Shown one piece after another: positions 1 through 7,129 of a DNA stretch of 24,595 bases (its first letter is position 1; each line of letters starts with the position of its first letter). The DNA is from Merdivivens faecigallinarum (GTDB lineage: Bacteria; Bacteroidota; Bacteroidia; Bacteroidales; UBA932), in assembly GCA_017695055.1 (NCBI GenBank), contig JADILY010000021.1, forward strand, positions 1-24,595, given 5' to 3'. Both the position numbers and the translations under genes were made by a program. The notes under the pieces were generated by a model, which saw nothing but the letters and a program-made list of their open reading frames with translations, did not search any database and was not told the origin of the DNA.

Positions 1-2
1 CA

Positions 3-410
3 TCCGTTTCATGTGGACAGAATGCCGGAACCGGTAAAAAAGACGAAAAAATGAACACAATCAAAATCAACAGGGAACAGTTCCTTGAGAAAATCTACAA
101 TTACGAAAAGAATCCGCAGACATGGAAATACGAAGGCGACAAACCGGCGATAGTCGATTTCTTCGCGACATGGTGCGGCCCGTGCAAGGCTCTCGGTCCT
201 GTACTTGAAGAACTTGCAGCAGAATACGCAGACAAACTCTACATTTACAAAGTGGACGTAGACCAGGAACCTGAACTTTCCGGGGCATTCGGAATACGCT
301 CAGTGCCTACCCTTCTCTTCATCCCGGCATCCGGAGAGCCGTCAATGAGCCCAGGAGCACCATCCAAGGCACAACTCAAGCAAATCATTGATGAGCACCT
401 TTTAAAATAA
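3..410 (+). CDS. Thioredoxin-family protein, probable exported lipoprotein (5' partial)
   Basis: Thiol-disulfide oxidoreductase of the thioredoxin fold. Counting from the first in-window ATG (51), the active site WCGPCK lies at residues 41-46 and the cis-proline segment SVPTLLF follows about 45 residues later, as in TrxA. The reading frame stays open upstream of that ATG to the window edge and reads SVSCGQNAGTGKKDEK, with no stop. A Cys after small residues, then a Gly/Asn/Lys-rich linker, looks like a lipobox followed by a tether. I therefore treat the ATG at 51 as internal and the gene as truncated by the window. Thioredoxins with the block NYEKNP-x2-WKYEGDKP before the fold are common in Bacteroides relatives and are often lipoproteins. 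It would then act in the periplasm rather than the cytosol. A cytosolic form starting at 51 is the alternative. The fold is certain; the lipoprotein start is inferred. Confidence 0.85.
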   Translation, partial: SVSCGQNAGTGKKDEKMNTIKINREQFLEKIYNYEKNPQTWKYEGDKPAIVDFFATWCGPCKALGPVLEELAAEYADKLYIYKVDVDQEPELSGAFGIRSVPTLLFIPASGEPSMSPGAPSKAQLKQIIDEHLLK

Positions 411-439
411 GGAAAGTCTCATAACGGCGCATACTGAAA

Positions 440-468
440 AGAGCGGGAACCGAACCGATACCCGCTCT
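440..468 (-). terminator. Hairpin between convergent genes, probable terminator of the dnaX-lptB-sdaA transcript
   Basis: AGAGCGGG at 440-447 pairs perfectly with CCCGCTCT at 461-468 across a 13-nt loop. Read leftward, the stem is followed by a short run of T (AAAA at 437-440 on the plus strand), which fits a weak intrinsic terminator for the sdaA transcript, whose stop codon is at 539-541. Read rightward, no T-run follows, so for the thioredoxin gene it may only stabilise the 3' end. The rest of the 411-538 gap shows nothing else. Confidence 0.5.
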
Positions 469-538
469 CATCGTATATACTAACCTATCTTATTATGAAA
501 ACAATCCGTTTTAGTACCATGCCAATTGCGTGCCAAAA

Positions 539-1741
539 TCAATTCAACCTTTTGGCAAGGCCGCCCTGGGAAGTTTCCTTGTAAAGGCTCGGTATGTCTT
601 TTCCGGTCTGCTGCATCACGTCCACGACATCGTCGAAACTGACACGGTGACGGCCGTCAGAAAAATTGGAATAAGTGTTGGCATCCAGGGCACGGGCGGC
701 AGCAAAGGCATTGCGCTCGATGCACGGTATCTGCACAAGGCCTCCTACAGGGTCGCAGGTCAGGCCAAGGTGATGCTCCAACCCCATTTCCGCCGCATAT
801 TCTATCTGAGAAGGAGTCCCGCCGAACAATTGGCTTGCAGCCGCCGCGGCCATGGCGCAGGCGACTCCCACTTCCCCCTGGCAACCTACGGCCGCCCCTG
901 ACACGGAAGCGTTTGTCCTGACAACATTTCCGAAAAGGCCAGCCGTAGCCATGGCATGGAGAATCTTTTTGTCCGAAAACTCACGGCTGCGTTTCAGATG
1001 GAAAAGCACGGCAGGAAGCACTCCTGAAGAGCCGCAGGTAGGTGCGGTAACAATCTCGCCTCCGCAAGCGTTTTCCTCGGAAACAGCAAGGGCATAAGAA
1101 TACACCAGGCCCCTTCCCCTTACGGCGTTGCTATAACCGATGGCCTTGATATAATACTCTCCGGCTTTCCTTCTGAGGCCGAGCCCGCCAGGTATCACCC
1201 CTTCGGTATCCAGACCGCGATGTACGGCATCCTGCATCTTCTTCCAGGCCTCGTTCAGATAATCCCATATATCGGAATCCTCGAATTTTTCGACATATTC
1301 CCAATAAGAATATCCCGTCTCTCCGCACCACTCACAGATATCGCTTATCCAGTTCCTGTCATAAAGTCTGACAGTCTCACGTTCATCCCAGACATCATCG
1401 GCAAGGGCCCCGCCCCCCGTACTGTACACGGTCCATGAACACATCTCCGTTCCTTCTGGACTGAACGCCTTGAACGTCATTCCGTTAGGATGAAGCGGAA
1501 GGTTTATTTCGGGAAACCATTTTATTTCCGTGGAAGCTACATGGCCGAGTACATCCAATATGGCCGTATCAGTCATGTGGCCTTTCCCTGTTGCAGCGAG
1601 GGAACCGTAAAGCCCCACTTCGAAACGGGACACTCCCCGTCCGGCTTTCTCCAGAAACATTTTTGCAGCCCTCATCGGAGCCATTGTATGGCTGCTGGAC
1701 GGACCGCGCCCTATACGGTAAATATTTTTAATCGAATCCAT
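539..1741 (-). CDS. sdaA: L-serine ammonia-lyase (iron-sulfur-dependent, single chain)
   Basis: Deaminates L-serine to pyruvate and ammonia in the cytoplasm using a [4Fe-4S] cluster. The 400-residue protein is a one-chain enzyme. The N-terminal beta domain opens with the serine-binding signature GRGPSSSHT (about residues 12-20). The alpha domain follows, with TAPTCGSSG. Three cysteines fit the cluster ligands: C287 (GCQGEVG), C329 (LTCDPVGG) and C340 (IPCIER). The 11-residue step between the last two matches the family. The frame stays open to a TTG at 1747, but the ATG at 1741 gives the usual start MDSIKNIYRIG and has AGGGA just upstream. It lies 9 nt after lptB on the same strand and is probably co-transcribed with dnaX and lptB. 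No functional link to those two is evident. Confidence 0.95.
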   Translation of the reverse strand: MDSIKNIYRIGRGPSSSHTMAPMRAAKMFLEKAGRGVSRFEVGLYGSLAATGKGHMTDTAILDVLGHVASTEIKWFPEINLPLHPNGMTFKAFSPEGTEMCSWTVYSTGGGALADDVWDERETVRLYDRNWISDICEWCGETGYSYWEYVEKFEDSDIWDYLNEAWKKMQDAVHRGLDTEGVIPGGLGLRRKAGEYYIKAIGYSNAVRGRGLVYSYALAVSEENACGGEIVTAPTCGSSGVLPAVLFHLKRSREFSDKKILHAMATAGLFGNVVRTNASVSGAAVGCQGEVGVACAMAAAAASQLFGGTPSQIEYAAEMGLEHHLGLTCDPVGGLVQIPCIERNAFAAARALDANTYSNFSDGRHRVSFDDVVDVMQQTGKDIPSLYKETSQGGLAKRLN

Positions 1742-1750
1742 TTCCAATCC

Positions 1751-2503
1751 CTACTTTTTTCTGTTCGGATTAAGGACCGCCTTCCTCAACTCGAAATTGG
1801 TCCCGAGATATTTTCTTCGCACATCCTCGTTAGCCGCCAATTCCTCTGCCGTCCCGCTCTCAAGGATATTGCCTTCGTAAAGCAGGTAGGCACGGTCGGT
1901 AATCGCAAGTGTCTCATGGACATTATGGTCGGTGATTATAATACCTATGTTTTTATATTTGAGTTTTGCGATAATGTGCTGTATATCTTCCACGGCAATG
2001 GGGTCCACACCGGCGAAAGGCTCGTCAAGCAGTATGAACTTCGGGTCTATGGCCAGCGCACGGGCTATCTCGCAACGCCTTCTCTCGCCTCCGGAGAGCT
2101 GGATACCATAACTTTTACGCACCTTGTGAAGACCGAATTCATCTATAAGCGATTCGAGCCGTTCCCTGCGCTCCTCCTTGGTAAAATGGGACATCTCCAT
2201 GACCGACATTATATTGGCCTCGACACTCAGTTTCCTGAACACCGAAGCCTCCTGGGCCAGATACCCGAGGCCTTTCTGCGCCCTCTTGTACATCGGAAGA
2301 TTGGTTATCTCCTCGTCATCGAGGAAAATTTTCCCTCCATTCGGCTTGATAAGTCCGGTTATCATATAAAAACTCGTGGTCTTCCCGGCCCCGTTAGGTC
2401 CGAGAAGCCCGACGATTTCACCTTGTTCGACATCGAAGGACACGCCCTTTACAACGGTACGCATCCCGTATTTCTTGACAAGATCCCTGCAATAGAGTTT
2501 CAT
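1751..2503 (-). CDS. lptB: LPS export ABC transporter ATP-binding protein (LptB type)
   Basis: Cytoplasmic ATPase that would power the LptFG inner-membrane complex moving lipopolysaccharide to the outer membrane. All ABC motifs are present in the 250-residue protein: Walker A GPNGAGKTT (35-43), signature LSGGE (136-140), Walker B FILLDEP with catalytic E161, and the switch histidine H193 in ITDHNVHETL. The Q-loop region reads YLAQEASVFRKLSV, typical of LptB. The frame is open to 2578, but that would add an unconserved 25-residue leader overlapping dnaX. The ATG at 2503 gives MKLYCRDLVKKYG, the normal start for the family. A 46-nt gap separates it from dnaX upstream. Partner genes (lptF, lptG, lptC, lptA) are not in the window, so the assignment rests on sequence alone. 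A branched-chain amino acid-type ATPase is the closest alternative. Confidence 0.9.
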   Translation of the reverse strand: MKLYCRDLVKKYGMRTVVKGVSFDVEQGEIVGLLGPNGAGKTTSFYMITGLIKPNGGKIFLDDEEITNLPMYKRAQKGLGYLAQEASVFRKLSVEANIMSVMEMSHFTKEERRERLESLIDEFGLHKVRKSYGIQLSGGERRRCEIARALAIDPKFILLDEPFAGVDPIAVEDIQHIIAKLKYKNIGIIITDHNVHETLAITDRAYLLYEGNILESGTAEELAANEDVRRKYLGTNFELRKAVLNPNRKK

Positions 2504-2549
2504 TGTAAAAATCCGTTTTATAAAAATCCAAATCGGGGCACGGAGACCG

Positions 2550-4307
2550 TCATTTGAGATCAAGCCCGAGATCCGCACACAAATTCCGCACCTCTTCCGA
2601 TTTTTCCATCATATATTTTGCTTTTTCCGACGGCATGTAGTGGTGTTCCTGCCTCTCTCCCGTTTCCTGTTCGACTTCGATTGCCAGAAAAACATTGGCC
2701 GCGCCGAGGCCCTTTCTCAATTTGGCTTCCAGTTCTTTCTGTACCTTGGAGCGAATCCACTCCTTCTGCGCCTCGTTTGCCACGAAGAAGCGCACATAAT
2801 AACGCCCGTCCTTCTCATCGAGAGCTGTTTTGGCGGATACGATTGCGGAATACAGGTTCTTCCTGGATTTGTAGTCCTCGGCCATTTCCTTCCACACCGG
2901 CTGCACCTCCTCGAAAGAGATTTTACGTCCGGACACGTTTGCGGATTCATCCGAAGCGGCAGGAGAAGGCGTAGCGGAAACCGCATCGATTACCGATGAA
3001 ATGGAAATCCCGGTTTTCTTCCGTACAGGAGCAGCCTGTTCCACGGCGGGCTTACTGACAGCGGCCTGCTGTTCAGCAGCCCTGGCCGGCTGTTCCGGGA
3101 CACGGGCCGACTGTACCGGAGGGACCTGCCGGGCCTGCACGCCCTGGCGAAAACCGGCTGTATCGGAAGCCGCAGGCACGGAAACAGCAGCCCTGGAAAC
3201 CGCGGCGGCATTCTGGGAAGACATGCCGGAAAGTTTCATCAGCGTAAACTCTATCAGCAGCCTCTGGTTTACGCTCGACCGGTACGCCGTTTCGCACTTG
3301 ACCGTCGTTTCGAGGGCGGAATAGAGATACTGCATGGTAAGTCCGTCCGCCTGCTCCTTGTAACGGGCCTTCAGGGAATCCGGAAGCTCTATCAATGAAG
3401 AGGCTGCCCCGCACTTGCTCACAATCAGATCCCGCAGATGATGGCTGAGACCGGATACGAAATACAGTGCATTGAAACCTTTGGAAAGCACCTCATCGAA
3501 AAGCAGAAGCGCCGAAGAATGGTCCGAAGCCTTGAAATAATCCACCAACCTGAAATAATAATCATAGTCGAGGACATTCAGATTCGAAATCACGTCTTCA
3601 TAGGCGACATCCCTACCGCAGAAGGCGACAGTCTGGTCGAAGAGCGTAAGCGCGTCCCTCATCGCGCCGTCCGCTTTCGCCGCAATAACATGCAGGGATT
3701 CGTCGCTGATTACGACACCCTCCTTGGAAGCTATGGAGCGAAGGTTCCTTACTATGTCCTCAACGCTTATCCTGTTGAAATCGTATGTCTGGCAGCGGGA
3801 CAGGATTGTAGGAAGTATCTTGTGCTTTTCGGTCGTAGCAAGGATGAAGATTGCATGTGCCGGCGGTTCCTCCAGAGTCTTCAGGAAAGCATTGAAGGCC
3901 GCCTGGGACAGCATGTGCACCTCGTCTATGATATAAACGCTGTATTTTCCTATCTGGGGCGGAATCCTCACCTTGTCCATGAGCTGCTTGATGTCTTCCA
4001 CCCCGTTGTTCGAAGCCGCATCGAGCTCATGTATGCAGTAAGAGCGCCCTTCGTCGAAAGAAACGCACGATTCGCAATGGCCGCAGGGTTCCATATCCCC
4101 GGTAGGGCTCATGCAATTGATGGTCTTCGCAAAAATCCTCGCCGTACTCGTCTTTCCCACCCCACGGGGGCCGCAGAAAAGATAGGCGTGCGCCAACTGT
4201 CCCCGAAGAATCGAATTTTTCAGGGTTTTCGCTATATTGTCCTGCCCTATGAGGCTTTCGAAACTGTCCGGCCTGTATTTTCTTGCCGATACTATATATT
4301 GTTCCAT
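2550..4307 (-). CDS. dnaX: DNA polymerase III subunit gamma/tau
   Basis: Clamp-loader ATPase of the replicative polymerase; it loads the sliding clamp and, in its long form, links polymerases to the helicase. The AAA+ core shows Walker A GPRGVGKTS (46-54), the zinc cysteines C65, C75, C78 and C81 (last three in CGHCESC), Walker B IIDEVHML (about 126-133) and the sensor/arginine-finger motif LSRCQ (169-173). Domain III follows to about residue 360. Then comes an Ala/Val/Pro/Gln-rich linker (about 368-455) and a C-terminal domain of about 130 residues, consistent with full-length tau. I saw no run of six or more A in the coding strand near the linker, so a programmed frameshift producing gamma is not supported here. 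It is the first gene of the leftward dnaX-lptB-sdaA group. Confidence 0.97.
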   Translation of the reverse strand: MEQYIVSARKYRPDSFESLIGQDNIAKTLKNSILRGQLAHAYLFCGPRGVGKTSTARIFAKTINCMSPTGDMEPCGHCESCVSFDEGRSYCIHELDAASNNGVEDIKQLMDKVRIPPQIGKYSVYIIDEVHMLSQAAFNAFLKTLEEPPAHAIFILATTEKHKILPTILSRCQTYDFNRISVEDIVRNLRSIASKEGVVISDESLHVIAAKADGAMRDALTLFDQTVAFCGRDVAYEDVISNLNVLDYDYYFRLVDYFKASDHSSALLLFDEVLSKGFNALYFVSGLSHHLRDLIVSKCGAASSLIELPDSLKARYKEQADGLTMQYLYSALETTVKCETAYRSSVNQRLLIEFTLMKLSGMSSQNAAAVSRAAVSVPAASDTAGFRQGVQARQVPPVQSARVPEQPARAAEQQAAVSKPAVEQAAPVRKKTGISISSVIDAVSATPSPAASDESANVSGRKISFEEVQPVWKEMAEDYKSRKNLYSAIVSAKTALDEKDGRYYVRFFVANEAQKEWIRSKVQKELEAKLRKGLGAANVFLAIEVEQETGERQEHHYMPSEKAKYMMEKSEEVRNLCADLGLDLK

Positions 4308-4309
4308 AA

Positions 4310-4341
4310 TTTACAAAAATAGGAAAAATTCCTTAATTTTG
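4310..4341 (+). promoter_or_regulatory. Probable Bacteroidota-type promoter for the 4369-7129 gene group
   Basis: TAATTTTG at 4334-4341 matches the -7 consensus TAnnTTTG. A TTTA at 4310-4313 sits about 20 bp upstream, close to the expected TTTG -33 position but with one mismatch. The site lies in the 61-bp gap between the divergent dnaX start and the ATG at 4369, predicting a leader of roughly 20 nt. It is motif-based only. Confidence 0.45.
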
Positions 4342-4368
4342 CCGTTCCTGCTCAAAAAACAAAGAAAA

Positions 4369-5226
4369 ATGAAACTCAAGATTCTGCTATACGCATTATT
4401 TTTCGCGGCCGCGACGGTACCGGCATACCCGCAGGCCGAAATAATGACGAAAAAGAAAGACATAGGCGACGTATCGAGCATGATAACCAAGGTCGTCATA
4501 TCCGGAGGGGACGCCTTCGTGAACATGGTGCTCGAAGACGAAATCGAAAGGAACTGGACTGTCTCCCCTTACGAATTCTGCGACATGGAAGAGTTCGAAA
4601 GGCTGAAGTGCGACACGAATTATTTCTTCCTGATACGCACCAAAGGGCAGTACGGCAAGGAAAGCGGGCCTTCCGTAGAGTTCCTCTCCCTGCTCAGGGG
4701 AGGGCCGAAAGCGGAAAAAGGCATAGACGGAATGCCCGAAGTCATCTCGCTCCCGTTCAGGACGGCCGAGGATGACGACGGCCGCTGCATGGCATATATC
4801 CCGGCATTCATAAACATCATCCAGGAGCACGTTCCGAGGGTTACCAAATCCGACATTTCCGCATACACGGCAATGAAATCGTATTCGAGGCTGATGCCCG
4901 GCTGTTCCTGGGATGAGATTGTCTTCGCCGAAGAAGACATGTCGCCGGAAACCGCCGCCTACATGGACGGGAACTATGCAGGAAAGGGGATGCGGACTGC
5001 AACCGATGAAGAAACCAACGAGATACTTGAGGAAATGCGACCGGGAACCATCGTTTCATATACGATAATCCCCGAAGGAGGAAAATTTTATTTCAAAATG
5101 CTTGTTTCGGCCGAAGACTACAGCCTGTTTTATTACAAAAAACAGAGAATTCCGAAAAAACAGGCAGCCGGTTTCAGCAAATCCGAAATAAGGAAAATAG
5201 CCGCGACGAAAAAGGATGGAAGATAA
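4369..5226 (+). CDS. Secreted protein of unknown function
   Basis: I do not recognise a family. The 285-residue product begins with a clear Sec signal peptide: MKLKI, then a hydrophobic stretch LLYALFFAAATVPAYP, with a likely signal peptidase I site near PQA|E (no lipobox Cys). The mature part is mixed alpha/beta in character, charged, with an acidic middle (EEDMSPETAAYM) and a Lys-rich C-terminus. It has no transmembrane segment and no catalytic motif I can name. The frame is open upstream into dnaX on the other strand; the ATG at 4369 is chosen because it starts the signal peptide and follows a plausible promoter. Its last 11 bp overlap the M16 peptidase start, so the two are probably translationally coupled. 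A periplasmic accessory or stress role would be a guess. Confidence 0.8.
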   Translation: MKLKILLYALFFAAATVPAYPQAEIMTKKKDIGDVSSMITKVVISGGDAFVNMVLEDEIERNWTVSPYEFCDMEEFERLKCDTNYFFLIRTKGQYGKESGPSVEFLSLLRGGPKAEKGIDGMPEVISLPFRTAEDDDGRCMAYIPAFINIIQEHVPRVTKSDISAYTAMKSYSRLMPGCSWDEIVFAEEDMSPETAAYMDGNYAGKGMRTATDEETNEILEEMRPGTIVSYTIIPEGGKFYFKMLVSAEDYSLFYYKKQRIPKKQAAGFSKSEIRKIAATKKDGR

Positions 5227-6466
5227 CAGAGTTTTCACGACCGTACTGCCGTGCGGAATAAGGTTCGCATTCAAACGAAGCAATTCGGAAGTGGCATATT
5301 GCGCCCTGACGTTGAGAAGCGGGACGAGGGACGAAAAAAAACAGGGAAGCGGCGTGGCCCACTTCACGGAACACCTCCTGTTCAAAGGGACGGAAACGAA
5401 GACCGCAAGGGCGATAAACAATTATCTCGAACGCTCGGGAGGAGACCTCAACGCCTTTACCACGAAAGAAGAGACGGTAATCCATGCGGCACTTCTCAAA
5501 GAGGAACTAAGCAAGGGCATATCGCTCCTGCTGGAACTCGCATACAGGTCCTTGTTCCGCGAAAAGGACATAGATACCGAGCGCAACGTGATAATAGACG
5601 AAATCCAGTCGTACAAAGACTCCCCTCCGGACGAGATTTACGACCATTTCGAAGAACTGTTATTGGAAGGCACCCCGCTCGCACCGCAAATCCTCGGTTC
5701 CATAAAAAGCGTAAGGAAAGCCGTCAGGGAAGACATCGAAGAATATGTACGCGAAAATTTCAGGTACTCACGTTCCGCCCTGTCGGTAGTAGCGGACATG
5801 GATGAAAAGGAGGTCATGCGCAAGGTTGCGAAAGCGGTGTCCAAGGCCGGAATCCCGGGACAGGAAGAGCCCGTAACGGCATATCCGGCATCCTCGTCAC
5901 TGAAGGAAGGCAGGATTTTCGACAAGGTCCTGAACAAAAGGAACCACCAGGCCAACTGCATAATAGGATGCACCGGCTACCCTATCGGGTGCGAAAGGAA
6001 AAGGATAGCCCTCGTGCTCCTCTGCAACATACTCGGAGGACCGGCAGCAAGTTCGGTGCTCAATACGGAACTGCGCGAGAAAAGGGGCTGGGTATACGGA
6101 GTGGACGTCTCCTATACCCCATACGCCGACAACGGGGTAGTCGCCATCTCATTCGGCTGCGACAAGGAAAGAATCGAAGACTGCTGCAAGGCGACAATGG
6201 GAATCCTCCGCCGTTTCCGGGAAAAACAGATGAAGGAGACAGCCCTTAAAGCAGCAAAGAAACAACTTTTGGGACAGTTGCTTATCGCATCGGACAACGG
6301 GGAACAGAAATGCCTCGCCATAGGTAAAAACATTCTGCTTTTCGGAGAAAACGCCGACGAAACAAGGGGAAGGAAAATACTGGAATCCATAACAGCGGAA
6401 GAGCTCGCCGGATGTGCGCGTGAGATTTTCGCCGAAGAAAGGCTTTCAAGACTGATTTATATCTGA
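5216..6466 (+). CDS. M16B-family zinc metallopeptidase (insulinase/pitrilysin type)
   Basis: Zinc peptidase of the inverzincin class. The metal site is intact: HFTEH at residues 49-53 (zinc ligands H49 and H53, general base E52) and a third ligand E129 in NVIIDEI, exactly 76 residues after H53, as in mitochondrial processing peptidase beta. At 416 residues it is one M16B unit with an N-terminal catalytic and a C-terminal inactive half. The segment RGWVYGVDVSY in the C-terminal half fits the R/Y substrate-binding region. It has no signal peptide, so it is predicted cytoplasmic unless exported another way. It starts inside the 3' end of the secreted-protein gene and ends 15 nt before the O-methyltransferase. 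Substrate is unknown; members degrade short peptides or process precursors. Confidence 0.92.
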   Translation: MEDNRVFTTVLPCGIRFAFKRSNSEVAYCALTLRSGTRDEKKQGSGVAHFTEHLLFKGTETKTARAINNYLERSGGDLNAFTTKEETVIHAALLKEELSKGISLLLELAYRSLFREKDIDTERNVIIDEIQSYKDSPPDEIYDHFEELLLEGTPLAPQILGSIKSVRKAVREDIEEYVRENFRYSRSALSVVADMDEKEVMRKVAKAVSKAGIPGQEEPVTAYPASSSLKEGRIFDKVLNKRNHQANCIIGCTGYPIGCERKRIALVLLCNILGGPAASSVLNTELREKRGWVYGVDVSYTPYADNGVVAISFGCDKERIEDCCKATMGILRRFREKQMKETALKAAKKQLLGQLLIASDNGEQKCLAIGKNILLFGENADETRGRKILESITAEELAGCAREIFAEERLSRLIYI

Positions 6467-6481
6467 AAAACACGGCACACA

Positions 6482-7129
6482 ATGGAAAGGAATCTGCCCG
6501 AAGAGGAAATATCGTATATAACATCGCATTCGAGCCCTGCCAACAAAGCCCTGGAATGGCTTACAAGGCAGACGAATCTGAGAACCAACCACGCCAGGAT
6601 GCTTTCTGACGGAATCCAGGGCCTGTTCCTGTCCATGATTTCACGGATAATGTCCCCCCGGAAAATACTGGAGATAGGCACCTTCACAGGCTACAGTGCA
6701 ATCTGCCTCGCCGAAGGGCTGGCGCCAGACGGCACGCTCGACACCCTCGAAATCAACGACGAACTCGAGGACATCATCCTCGAAGCATTCGTAAAATCGG
6801 GATACTCCGACAGGATAAGGCTGCACATAGGCGATGCGAAGAAGACCCTCGAAAATCTCGAAGGGCCATACGACCTGGCCTACATCGATGCCGACAAGCG
6901 CGAATACGCCGAGTATTACGGAATGGTTTTCGACAAAGTACGCAAAGGAGGGGTGATTCTGGCCGACAACGTGCTCTGGGACGGGAAAATATTTTCCTCC
7001 GGGAAAGCGGCGAAAGACCGCCAGAGTTCCGGCATAATGGCCTTCAACGACATCGTAGCCCGGGACAGCCGCGTAGCATCAATGATTCTGCCCCTGCGCG
7101 ACGGGCTCAACATCATCTACAAGAGGTGA
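6482..7129 (+). CDS. Class I SAM-dependent O-methyltransferase (catechol/caffeoyl-CoA type)
   Basis: Transfers a methyl group from S-adenosylmethionine to a hydroxyl, usually with a divalent metal. The 215-residue protein has motif I ILEIGTFTGYSA (62-73), an acidic motif II LDTLEIND, the metal/SAM segment AYIDADKREYAEYY and the second metal region LADNVLWDGK, all in the order of the COMT-like family. The C-terminus RDGLNIIYKR is the usual family ending, so the 3' end is real even though it overlaps the opposite-strand M23 gene by 51 bp. It is the last gene of the rightward group from 4369. The bacterial members have small phenolic or unknown substrates; nothing here identifies one. Confidence 0.92.
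   Translation: MERNLPEEEISYITSHSSPANKALEWLTRQTNLRTNHARMLSDGIQGLFLSMISRIMSPRKILEIGTFTGYSAICLAEGLAPDGTLDTLEINDELEDIILEAFVKSGYSDRIRLHIGDAKKTLENLEGPYDLAYIDADKREYAEYYGMVFDKVRKGGVILADNVLWDGKIFSSGKAAKDRQSSGIMAFNDIVARDSRVASMILPLRDGLNIIYKR

Noticed and set aside
1490..2557. Plus-strand open frame of 355 codons over sdaA and lptB
   Set aside because: Antisense shadow of lptB and the 5' part of sdaA; no promoter or motif, and it would need both real genes to be wrong.
2900..3300. Possible programmed frameshift in dnaX that would give a short gamma form
   Set aside because: I found no AAAAAAG-type slippery run on the coding strand near the linker and no obvious stimulatory hairpin.
3438..4322. Plus-strand open frame of 294 codons inside dnaX
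   Set aside because: Antisense to the AAA+ core of dnaX; its protein shows no domain and crosses the dnaX start.
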